A model generated the notes under the pieces. That model had not been told where the DNA came from and made no database searches. It saw only the letters and a list, made by a program, of their open reading frames with translations. Below, one piece after another: positions 36,990 through 44,898 of a stretch of DNA of 64,000 nucleotides. Position numbers and translations under genes: made by a program. The stretch is from contig NZ_FNPT01000007.1 in NCBI RefSeq assembly GCF_900107375.1, forward strand, positions 62,001-126,000, written 5' to 3'. The first letter of the stretch is position 1; every line of letters starts with the position of its first letter. The stretch is from Lysobacter sp. yr284. GTDB taxonomy: Bacteria; Pseudomonadota; Gammaproteobacteria; Xanthomonadales; Xanthomonadaceae.

Positions 36990-37982
36990 TCAGCCCGCCG
37001 CCAGCGCCGCCAGCCGGTCGGCGATCCAGCGCTCGGCGAAGCCGTCCAGCCGCGCGTTTTCCAGGAACCCGCAGTGCCCGCCCCACGGCGCCACTTCCAG
37101 ACGCGAGTGCGGCGGCAACTGCAATTCGCCGAACGCGTCCAGCGGAATCACCGGATCGTCCGCGGCCATCAGGATGCTGGCCGGCACCTGCAACCGCGCC
37201 AGCCGCGGGCCGGCGATGGAATAGCCTTCGAAATAGCGGTCCAGGGTGCCGAAGTCGGTGTGCCGCTCGACCATCCACTGGGTCAGCGGGCGCATGCGCA
37301 GGCCCAGGGTGCGGTCGTCGAAGTCGTGCACGGACGGAAACAGGTTGCGCTTGCGCGCCAGCGAATCGCGCCACTTGCGCTCGAAGTACCACAGGTACAT
37401 CGGCAGCCCGGTTTCCATCGAATCCATGGTCCGCGCCGGGTCCAGCACCGGGCACACCGCGACCGCGTGCGCCAGCGGCAGGCCGACTTCGCTGGCGCGC
37501 AGCGCCAGGCGCAGGGCGAAGTTGCCGCCGAGCGAGTAGCCGGCCACCGACAGCGGCCGCAGCGGGAAGCGCCGCGCCACTTCCTGCGCGGCCTGCACCA
37601 CTTCCTCGAGCCGGTTGGAGTGGAACAGGCCTTCGTTGAGGTGGTGGGTGTCGCCGTGGTCGCGGAAGTTGAGCCGGAACACCTCGAACCCGCGGCCGAG
37701 CAGCTGCGCCGCGGTCAGGCGCATGTAGTTGGAATCGGCGCTGCCTTCCCAGCCGTGCAGCAACAGCACCAGCCCGTGCGGGCGCACGCCCGGCACGGCG
37801 CTGTGCAGGCCCTGCAGGCGCACGCCGCTGGCGGTTTCCAGCAGGTGGATCTCGGTGCGCGCGCCGGCCGCGGCCAGGCGCTGTTCGGCGGTGCGCCGGC
37901 GCAGCGGGCTGGAGCCGAGCACCGACTGCACATGGGCGTTGCGCAGCCAGCGCGGGGGCGCGTAGTCGGCGGCGGTCAGCAT
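36990..37982 (-). CDS. Alpha/beta hydrolase, YheT family
   Basis: Cytoplasmic alpha/beta-hydrolase of the YheT/EMB8 type, 330 residues. The N-terminus PPRWLRNAHVQSVLGSSPLRR is the family hallmark. The nucleophile elbow is GYSLGGNFALR, the oxyanion HGWEGS and the catalytic His in HCGFLEN near residue 300. Likely an esterase on acyl or lipid substrates. It lies 7 bases downstream of the plsC-like gene on the same strand, consistent with membrane-lipid turnover. Confidence 0.92.
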   Translation of the reverse strand: MLTAADYAPPRWLRNAHVQSVLGSSPLRRRTAEQRLAAAGARTEIHLLETASGVRLQGLHSAVPGVRPHGLVLLLHGWEGSADSNYMRLTAAQLLGRGFEVFRLNFRDHGDTHHLNEGLFHSNRLEEVVQAAQEVARRFPLRPLSVAGYSLGGNFALRLALRASEVGLPLAHAVAVCPVLDPARTMDSMETGLPMYLWYFERKWRDSLARKRNLFPSVHDFDDRTLGLRMRPLTQWMVERHTDFGTLDRYFEGYSIAGPRLARLQVPASILMAADDPVIPLDAFGELQLPPHSRLEVAPWGGHCGFLENARLDGFAERWIADRLAALAAG

Positions 37983-37989
37983 CGCCGCC

Positions 37990-38796
37990 TCAGCTCGCCA
38001 TCGCCTCGACGATGCGCTGCCGCGCCAGTTCGGCGATACGGCGGCGGCCGTCGGCCTCGCCCGGACCGATCGGGGCGAGGAAATGCACTTCCGCCAGCCG
38101 CCCGGGCTCGCCGAGCAGGCGCAGGAAGTTGGCGAAGAAGCTTTCGCGGCCCTGGAACGCGACCACGGCCTGGGCGTCGCCGCGCTCGCCGTAGCGCAGC
38201 GCCACCGGCTGCACCGGCACGCCGGCCTCGACCGCGGCCATGAAGATGCGCGCGTGGAACGGGCCGATCTCGCGCCCGCCGCGGGTGCCGCCTTCGGGGA
38301 ACACGCCGACCGAACGGCCCGCGCGCAGGCGCGCGAGCATCTCGTGCAGCACGCCGCCGAGCGATTCGGTGCTGCCGCGCGAATGGAAGATGGTGTGGCC
38401 GCGCGCGGCCAGCCAGCCGACCACCGGCCAGCCGGCGATCTCGCGCTTGGCGACGAAGCCCATCATGCGCTGGCTGTGCAGGATCTCGATGTCGACCCAG
38501 CTGACGTGGTTGGCGACGAACAGCGCCGCACCCGGCAGCGGCGTGCCGATCCGGCGCAGGCGGAAGCCGAACACGCGCATCAGCCCGGCCGACCAGGCCC
38601 GGATCACGCGGTGTTCCAGCGGGACCTCGCCCCAGGGGATGCGGGCGGTCGGCAGGGTGATCAGCAGCAGCACCAGCGGCAGGTGGACGAACACATGCCA
38701 CAGCAGCAAGGGCGTACGGACCAGGTAACGCAGCGCACGCGCGGCCGACGCCCCGGTGGGCGCGACCGCGCCGGCGTGGGGAGGCGGCGCATTCAT
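37990..38796 (-). CDS. 1-acyl-sn-glycerol-3-phosphate acyltransferase (PlsC-like)
   Basis: Membrane-associated lysophosphatidate acyltransferase, 268 residues. Motifs: NHVSWVDIE (H-x4-D), FPEGGTRGG with preceding SVGV, and VPVQPVALRYGER for the last. A hydrophobic N-terminal segment (RTPLLLWHVFVHLPLVLLLI) anchors it to the inner membrane. It adds the second acyl chain of phospholipids or acylates related acceptors. It precedes the YheT hydrolase gene, probably as an operon. ATG at 38796 is chosen; a GTG three codons upstream is possible. Confidence 0.92.
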   Translation of the reverse strand: MNAPPPHAGAVAPTGASAARALRYLVRTPLLLWHVFVHLPLVLLLITLPTARIPWGEVPLEHRVIRAWSAGLMRVFGFRLRRIGTPLPGAALFVANHVSWVDIEILHSQRMMGFVAKREIAGWPVVGWLAARGHTIFHSRGSTESLGGVLHEMLARLRAGRSVGVFPEGGTRGGREIGPFHARIFMAAVEAGVPVQPVALRYGERGDAQAVVAFQGRESFFANFLRLLGEPGRLAEVHFLAPIGPGEADGRRRIAELARQRIVEAMAS

Positions 38797-39031
38797 TGCG
38801 TGCACGATACCGAAGCGCCGCCGCAGCGGCCAGCGTCATTTGGCGGAACGCCGCGTCCGGCGAAGCCGGAGGCGGCGGCGTTGAAATTTCGACCGGATCG
38901 ATACGGGAGGGCGTTCAGGCCCGCTGCTCTCGTTCCCGATCGCAGCGACCCGAGCGCACAGCGTCGTGCCCGAAGGCTCTCCCGCCGCAGCGAAAGCCGC
39001 GGCGGCCCTGGCTGGGCAGGGCCGGGCGGAT

Positions 39032-40351
39032 TCAGCGGGTCTCGACCGCCGGCCGCGCCGCCGCGCCGGCCGCGCCGGACTCGCGCTGGCCGACCTTATG
39101 CCCGACCTTGGCGAAGAACAGGATGTACAGGTAGCACGGCACCATCAGCGCCAGGAACACCGCCTGGAAGTCGAAGTGCTGCTTCAGCACCGCGTACAGC
39201 TGCGGCACCACCGCGCCGCCGGCGATGCCCATGACCATGATCGCCGAGCCGGTCTCGGTGTGGCGGCCCAGGCCGCGGATGCCGAGCGGGAAGATCGCCG
39301 GCCACATCATCGCGTTGGCGAAGCCCAGCGCGGCCACGAACAGCACCGAGACGAAGCCGTGGGTGGCGAACGCGCCGATGCTCAGCGCCACGCCCAGCAC
39401 CGCCGACCACGACAGGTAGCGCTCCTGCGAGATGAAGCGCGGGATCACGATCAGGCCGACGATGTAGCCGAGCAGCATGCCGCCCAGGGTGAAGGAGGTG
39501 AAGAACTTGGTCTTGTCCAACGGCAGGCCGAAGCTGTGGCCGTAAGTGCCGATGGCGTCACCGGCCATCACCTCCACGCCGACGTAGACGAAGATGCACA
39601 GCGCGCCGAGCCACAGGTGCGGATAGCCGAACAGGCTGCGGCCGGCGCCGCCGTTGCCGGCGCCGCTCTTGTTGACCTCTTCGCCGCGCAGTTCCGGCAG
39701 CGGCGAGAACAGCACGCCGACCGCGAGCACGGCGAGCACGCCGGCCATCAGCAGGTAGGGGCCGTGGATGCTCGAGGCGAACTGGTTCAACAGCTGTTCC
39801 TTGGTCGCCGGATCGGCGCCCTTGACCTGCTCGGCGAGGTCGCCCATGCCGTGCAGCACCAGGGTGCCGAGCACGATCGGCGCGAGGATGCCGGCGATCT
39901 TGTTGCAGATGCCCATCACCGCGATGCGCTGGGCGGCGCCCTCGATCGGGCCGAGGATGCTGATGTAGGGATTGACCGCGGTCTGCAGCACCGCCAGGCC
40001 CGCGCCGATCACGAACAGGCCGCCGAGCGCGCCGGGGTACCAGCGCTGGGTGGTGAACTCGCCGAACACCGCCGCGCCGATCGCCATCACCAGCAGGCCC
40101 AGGGCCATGCCGCGCTTCATCCCGGTGAAGCGCAGGATCGAGGAAGCCGGCAGGGCCAGGAAGAAGTACGACAGGTAGAAGGCCATCGGCACCAGGAACG
40201 CGCCGACCTCGTCCAGGTCGAAGGCGAGCTGGGCGAAGCCGATCAACGGGCCGTTGAGCCAGGTGACGAAGCCGAACACGAAGAACAGCGCGCCGATGAT
40301 CCCGATCGACATGAGATAGCGCGGCGGCGCGCTGGCGTTTGCAACCGACAT
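39032..40351 (-). CDS. nagP: NagP/FucP-type MFS sugar transporter
   Basis: Inner-membrane sugar permease of the FucP/NagP group of the major facilitator superfamily, 439 residues, about 12 helices. Family signatures: FVFGFVTWLNGPLIG (first helix), FLVPMAFYLSYFFLALPASSIL, NPYISILGP and GNxAGxxxP-like region GICNKIAGILAPIVLG. The ATG follows GGAGGGG. It is divergent from a glucokinase-type sugar kinase, with two palindromic sites (40420, 40601) in between. In Xanthomonas the N-acetylglucosamine transporter NagP of this group is coupled to TonB receptors and hexosaminidases, as here, so GlcNAc is the likely substrate. Confidence 0.85.
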   Translation of the reverse strand: MSVANASAPPRYLMSIGIIGALFFVFGFVTWLNGPLIGFAQLAFDLDEVGAFLVPMAFYLSYFFLALPASSILRFTGMKRGMALGLLVMAIGAAVFGEFTTQRWYPGALGGLFVIGAGLAVLQTAVNPYISILGPIEGAAQRIAVMGICNKIAGILAPIVLGTLVLHGMGDLAEQVKGADPATKEQLLNQFASSIHGPYLLMAGVLAVLAVGVLFSPLPELRGEEVNKSGAGNGGAGRSLFGYPHLWLGALCIFVYVGVEVMAGDAIGTYGHSFGLPLDKTKFFTSFTLGGMLLGYIVGLIVIPRFISQERYLSWSAVLGVALSIGAFATHGFVSVLFVAALGFANAMMWPAIFPLGIRGLGRHTETGSAIMVMGIAGGAVVPQLYAVLKQHFDFQAVFLALMVPCYLYILFFAKVGHKVGQRESGAAGAAARPAVETR

Positions 40352-40419
40352 GAGACATCCCCTCCCAGGGCAGGCGGGAGACGCCCGCCGCGTGCGCCCT
40401 TGCTCCGGTTGACCGGCAC

Positions 40420-40443
40420 GACAAGCGTTGGCCCAACGTTGTC
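40420..40443. promoter_or_regulatory. Imperfect operator near nagP
   Basis: A 24-base near-palindrome, with CAACGTTGTC on its right half and GACAAGCGTTGG on its left, including the half CAACGTTGTCA shared with the perfect site at 40601. It lies 69 bases before the nagP ATG. Confidence 0.5.
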
Positions 40444-40600
40444 ACAAGTGCACGCGTCCTGCCAACCGGGACCGCCCGATTCGGCCGAAACCCGCGCCAG
40501 AACGTGATCTCCGGCGCGCGCCGGCATGTTGCGGCGCATCAATAAAAGCGCGGTCGCAGGCACGGTTTGCGCCCGTCGATGACGGTTTTGCGGAGTCTTG

Positions 40601-40616
40601 TTGACAACGTTGTCAA
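40601..40616. promoter_or_regulatory. LacI-type operator, perfect palindrome
   Basis: TTGACAACGTTGTCAA, a perfect 16-base palindrome with central CG, matching the TGACARCGYTGTCA pattern of NagR sites in Xanthomonas. Located between nagP and the sugar kinase, 171 bases before the kinase ATG. Confidence 0.85.
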
Positions 40617-40787
40617 AGCGGGTGCAGTCTCGGCGCCGCCAAGGGGAACGCTCAAGGGCAGCCGTGGAGGGCGCATGCAGTGGGACGGGTCGTTGGAAAC
40701 CGGGCAATCGCAGCCGCAGCGGCCGCACCACGGGCGCTCGCGCCGCATGAACGGCCGCAGCGACGCGGCGCGGACGCAGGTGCGCGC

Positions 40788-41828
40788 ATGAGCGCGGCGC
40801 CGCGACTGAGCCCGGCCGCTTCGGCCGAGGCCGGCACCTTCATCGCCGCCGACGTCGGCGGCACCCACACCCGGGTCGGGCTGGTGCGTCCGGGCCAGGG
40901 CGGCGACACCGTCGCCGTGCTCGCCCACCGCAAGTACGTGTGCGCCGATTACCCGAGCCTGGCGCCGATCCTGGCCGAATTCATCGCCGGCAACGGCGTC
41001 GGCGTCGAGCGCGTGGTGATCGCCTGCGCCGGCGTCGTGCTCGAAGACCGCGTGGTCAACTCCAACCTGCCGTGGCCGATCTCGCTGTCGGAACTGCGCC
41101 GCGAGCTGGGCCTGCGCGAAGTGTTGTTCATCAACGATTTCCAGGCCAACGCCAACGCCGCCCAGTGCATGGCGCCGGAAGACTCGACCCTGCTCACCCC
41201 GGGCGTGCGCGACGCCGCGCCCGGCCCGGTGCTGGTGATCGGCCCGGGCACCGGCCTGGGCGCGGCGATCCGCATTCCCAACGGCCGCGGCACCGTGGTG
41301 CTGCCGACCGAAGCCGGCCACACCGCCTTCGCGCCGGGCAACGCACGCGAGGTCGACATGCTGCGGCTGGTGCAGCAGCGCGGCCACGACTACGTCAAGA
41401 CCGAGCACTTCGTCTCCGGTCCGGGCCTGGTCAACCTGTACGAATCGCTGTGCACGCTGGCCGGCGCCGAGCCGTCGCTGCGCGCGCCGGCGGCGATCAC
41501 CGAGGCCGCGCGCCGCGGCGAGGCGATCGCGCGCGAGGCGGTGCTGACCTTCTGCGCGCTGCTCGGCAGCGTGATCGGCGACCTGGTGGTGATCAGCGGC
41601 GCCAAGTCGGTGTTCATCGCCGGCGGCATCCTGCCGCAGCTCAAGGATTTCGTGCCCGACAGCCCGTTCCACGCGCGCATGCTCGACAAGGGCGTGATGC
41701 GGCCGGTGCTGGAGACCGTGCCGGTGCGGCTCATCGAGAACGAGCGCCTGGGCGTGATCGGCGCGGCCAGTTGGTACCTGGAACACGCGCGCGACGCCCA
41801 CGGCGACGCGGCCCGTCCCATCGCGTAA
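40788..41828 (+). CDS. Glucokinase-family sugar kinase (Glk/NagK type)
   Basis: Hexokinase-fold sugar kinase of the bacterial Glk family (not ROK: no CxCG zinc motif), 346 residues. The phosphate-1 motif is AADVGGTHTRVGLV, the sugar-contact region FINDFQANANAAQC, the adenosine side VIGPGTGLGAAI and EAGHTAFAPG. In Xanthomonas Nag loci a similar kinase phosphorylates GlcNAc; its location beside nagP, a TonB receptor and a GH20 hexosaminidase supports that here, though glucose cannot be excluded. The start at 40788 is chosen because residues further upstream are Arg/Ala-rich. Confidence 0.88.
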   Translation: MSAAPRLSPAASAEAGTFIAADVGGTHTRVGLVRPGQGGDTVAVLAHRKYVCADYPSLAPILAEFIAGNGVGVERVVIACAGVVLEDRVVNSNLPWPISLSELRRELGLREVLFINDFQANANAAQCMAPEDSTLLTPGVRDAAPGPVLVIGPGTGLGAAIRIPNGRGTVVLPTEAGHTAFAPGNAREVDMLRLVQQRGHDYVKTEHFVSGPGLVNLYESLCTLAGAEPSLRAPAAITEAARRGEAIAREAVLTFCALLGSVIGDLVVISGAKSVFIAGGILPQLKDFVPDSPFHARMLDKGVMRPVLETVPVRLIENERLGVIGAASWYLEHARDAHGDAARPIA

Positions 41829-41840
41829 CCGCATCACCGT

Positions 41841-41864
41841 CGCGCGGCGCGCAGGCGCCGCGCG
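41841..41864 (+). terminator. Hairpin after the sugar kinase
   Basis: Perfect 10-pair stem CGCGCGGCGC with a GCAG loop, 12 bases past the kinase stop. No T run. Could attenuate read-through into the TonB receptor, whose start is 237 bases further; the sequence between is unusually C/A-rich, which would suit Rho loading. Confidence 0.4.
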
Positions 41865-42100
41865 GCACAGGCAGCACACGCTCAGGCGCAAGGCCACGGC
41901 AGGCTCGCGGCCCTCGCACCGAAGGCGGCAGTACCGCAGCACGGCTCACCGCAGCACCGGTACCGGTCCACGGGCGGCATCGCCGCGACCGGCCGCAGCA
42001 GCACCGCACCGACCACCGCACGCACAAAGACAACCGGACTCGACGACGAACCGGCCACCGGACGATCGCCGAGCCATCACCGCCCGAGGGAGGAACAGTA

Positions 42101-44710
42101 ATGAAAGCGCGCAAGACCCTTTTGTCCGCCAGCATCGTAGTGGCACTGAGCGTGGCTTCGGCCGCGGCGATGGCCCAGGACGCACCGGCCGCGTCGCAAG
42201 CCAAGGACCTCGACGCGGTCGTGGTCACCGGCATCCGCGCCAGCCTGGAGAAGTCGCTCGACACCAAGCGGGCCAACGTCACCGTGTCGGAGGCGATCAC
42301 CGCCGAGGACATCGGCAAGTTCGCCAACACCAACGTCGCCGAAGCGATGTCGCAGATTCCCGGCGTGGTCCTGGACCGCCGCTTCGGCCAGGGCGAGCGC
42401 GTCAGCATCGACGGCACCGATCCCAGCCTCAACCTCAGCTTCCTCGACGGCCACCCGGTGGCGCAGTCGATCTGGCTGTACGGCGAGCAGCCCAACCGCG
42501 GCTTCGACTACACCCTGCTGGCGCCGGAAATCCTCGGCCGTCTGGAAGTGATCAAGTCCTCCGAAGCGCGCCTGACCGAGGGCAGCCTCGGCGGCACCGT
42601 GCTCATGCACACGCGCAAGCCGCTGGACATGGACGCCAACTCGATCGCCGGCTCGCTGAGCTTCAACTACAACGACCAGGGCGGCGACACCCGTCCCAGC
42701 GGCTCGTTCATGTACAGCTGGAAGAACGCCGAAGAGACCTTCGGCGTCAACTTCGCCGCGCAGCACTACGAGGAAACCGTCGACCGCCAGGGCGTGGAAG
42801 TGTTCGGCTACCAGAAGGCCAGCGCGTTCCCGAACCAGACCGGCGCGGCCGCGGGCATCGACGTGCCCAACTTCGTCAACGCCGCCTGGTTCCAGCAGAC
42901 CCGCGAGCGCAACAGCGCCAACCTCAACCTGCAGTTCAAGCCGAGCGAGGAGCTGGAGTTCAACCTCAGCGGCTTGTTCATCCGCGAGAGCTTCGACAAC
43001 TACAACCAGTCGTTCTACAACTTCCTGACCCAGCGTCCGGGCGCGGTCGACCGGCTGAGCACCAGCGGCAACGTCGCCACCGGCGGCCACAGCAACGCCA
43101 ACCCGGTGTTCTACGACAACAACGTGCGCGTGTCCGAGCCCGAGACCAAGGGCCTGGACCTGACCGGCAAGTACCAGACCGACACGTGGGGCGTATCGGG
43201 CCAGATCGGCCACAGCAAGTCGGAGAACACGCTGGAGCAGTGGTTCATCGAACCGGTCTACACCGGCGGCTACAGCTTCGACCTCAAGCGCGGCCTGACC
43301 TTCGACAACCCGGCGGCCGCCAGCAACCCGGCCAACTGGGCCGGCGACGGCTTCATGGGCAACTACGGCGTCATCGACACCGAGACCAAGGACACCTACG
43401 GCCAGGTCGATTTCAACGTCCGCTTCGACAGCGTGCTCAACAACCTCAGCTTCGGCGCGCGCCGCGGCAAGCACGAGGAAGACTACCGCCAGAACGTCTA
43501 CGTCGGCCTGCCGGTCGCCGACCTGGTCACCGTCGGCACGATCAACCCGGTCAGCCTGCGCGACCTCAATCCCGGTTCGGGCCGCCATGTCCAGGTCGGC
43601 CGCCAGAACGTGATCGACTACGTCAACCGCTACCGCGGCGCGCTGACGCCGGACCCGGCCAGCTTCCTCAACAACACCTTCAACATCGAGCAGACCAACA
43701 CCGCCGCCTACGTCCAGGCCGACTTCGCCAGCGGCGGCTTCCGCGGCAACCTCGGCGTGCGCTACGTCGAGTCCAAGACCGACGGCGAGGGCTTCGCCTA
43801 CGGCGGCACCCCGACCCTGACCGACCTCGACTCCAAGCGCGTGCGCAGCTCGAAGAAGGAAGACTTCGTGCTGCCGTCGTTGAACGTGGTCTACGACACC
43901 GGCGCCGACGTGCTGTTGCGCTTCGGCGCGGCCAAGGTCGTGGCCTGGGCGCCGTACAACCAGTTGGTGGGCAACACCTTCCTCAACGACAGCACCTTCA
44001 CCGGCAGCGGCGGCAGCGCCAACCTCGACGCGTACGAATCCACCAACTACAGCCTGTCGGCCGAGTGGTACTTCGCCGAGCAGTCGGTGCTGGCGGCGTC
44101 GGTGTTCTACAAGGACATCGACAACTACATCACCAGCGAAGGCCGCATCGAGCGTCAGTTCAACTCCAACGCGACCACCGCGCCGGCGTTCTACCAGTCG
44201 CGCATCGTCGGCACCAACGGCTGCACCGCCGACGGCTTCTGCGACTACAGCATCATCCGCCCGCTCAACGCCGGCAAGGGCAAGGTCAAGGGCTTCACCG
44301 TCAGCTACCAGCAGCCGTTCGGCGACACCGGCTTCGGCCTGACCGCGAACTACACCTACGCCGACGGCGAAGGCGCCAACGGCACCGACCTGCCGTACCA
44401 GTCGCGCGATGCGGTGGCGATCAGCCCGTACTACGAGCGCGGTCCGTTCTCCGCCCGCGTCAGCTACAACTGGCGCAGCGACTACCTGGCCGGCGGTTAC
44501 GTGGCCGGCGCGCCGCCGGCGAGCGTGGACGACTACGCCGAACTCGGCGCGAGCGTGGCCTGGAACATCGACGACCGCCTGACGGTCGCGCTGGAAGGCA
44601 TGAACCTGCTCGACTCCGAGTACAAGCAGTACCTCGGCCGCGAAGAACTGGTCGCCCAGAGCTTCCACACCGGGCGCCGCTTCATGGCTTCGTTCCGCTT
44701 CAAGTTCTGA
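42101..44710 (+). CDS. TonB-dependent receptor (Xanthomonas-Caulobacter type), probable GlcNAc/chitin oligomers
   Basis: Outer-membrane TonB-dependent receptor of the TIGR01782-like group, 869 residues, with GAGGGAGGA before the ATG. Signal peptide to AAAMAQDAP; TonB box region DLDAVVVTGIRASLEKSL; plug with DGTDPSLNLSFLDGHPVAQ and ARLTEGSLGGTVLMHTRKPL; barrel to the C-terminal Phe (MASFRFKF). Flanked by a Glk-type kinase and GH20 hexosaminidase, with nagP upstream, so its substrate is inferred to be chito-oligosaccharides or GlcNAc. Ends at a strong terminator. Confidence 0.93.
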   Translation: MKARKTLLSASIVVALSVASAAAMAQDAPAASQAKDLDAVVVTGIRASLEKSLDTKRANVTVSEAITAEDIGKFANTNVAEAMSQIPGVVLDRRFGQGERVSIDGTDPSLNLSFLDGHPVAQSIWLYGEQPNRGFDYTLLAPEILGRLEVIKSSEARLTEGSLGGTVLMHTRKPLDMDANSIAGSLSFNYNDQGGDTRPSGSFMYSWKNAEETFGVNFAAQHYEETVDRQGVEVFGYQKASAFPNQTGAAAGIDVPNFVNAAWFQQTRERNSANLNLQFKPSEELEFNLSGLFIRESFDNYNQSFYNFLTQRPGAVDRLSTSGNVATGGHSNANPVFYDNNVRVSEPETKGLDLTGKYQTDTWGVSGQIGHSKSENTLEQWFIEPVYTGGYSFDLKRGLTFDNPAAASNPANWAGDGFMGNYGVIDTETKDTYGQVDFNVRFDSVLNNLSFGARRGKHEEDYRQNVYVGLPVADLVTVGTINPVSLRDLNPGSGRHVQVGRQNVIDYVNRYRGALTPDPASFLNNTFNIEQTNTAAYVQADFASGGFRGNLGVRYVESKTDGEGFAYGGTPTLTDLDSKRVRSSKKEDFVLPSLNVVYDTGADVLLRFGAAKVVAWAPYNQLVGNTFLNDSTFTGSGGSANLDAYESTNYSLSAEWYFAEQSVLAASVFYKDIDNYITSEGRIERQFNSNATTAPAFYQSRIVGTNGCTADGFCDYSIIRPLNAGKGKVKGFTVSYQQPFGDTGFGLTANYTYADGEGANGTDLPYQSRDAVAISPYYERGPFSARVSYNWRSDYLAGGYVAGAPPASVDDYAELGASVAWNIDDRLTVALEGMNLLDSEYKQYLGREELVAQSFHTGRRFMASFRFKF

Positions 44711-44740
44711 TCGGCCGGCAAGGCGATCGATCGCTCGACC

Positions 44741-44779
44741 CGACAAGCCCGGCATTCGCGTGCCGGGCTTGTCGTTTTT
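44741..44779 (+). terminator. Strong intrinsic terminator after TonB receptor
   Basis: CGACAAGCCCGGC and its perfect complement form a 13-pair stem with a 7-base loop, followed by GTTTTTG-type T run. Separates the receptor from the GH20 gene. Confidence 0.93.
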
Positions 44780-44898
44780 GGCGCCGCCGAAACTTCGCCG
44801 TTCGCGCGGCCAGTCGCGCGAACGCACAAACACAACCCCGATCGGCGCGCCTGCGGCATGGTGTGCGGCCGAACGCCTCGTTCCGGAGTCCGTCCACG

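Larger units (their letters stand above)
40352..40787. other. 436-base divergent regulatory region (nagP / sugar kinase)
   Basis: No gene. Holds two LacI-type palindromes listed separately. The TTGACA of the 40601 palindrome could also serve as a -35 element for rightward transcription, with operator and promoter overlapping. Confidence 0.6.
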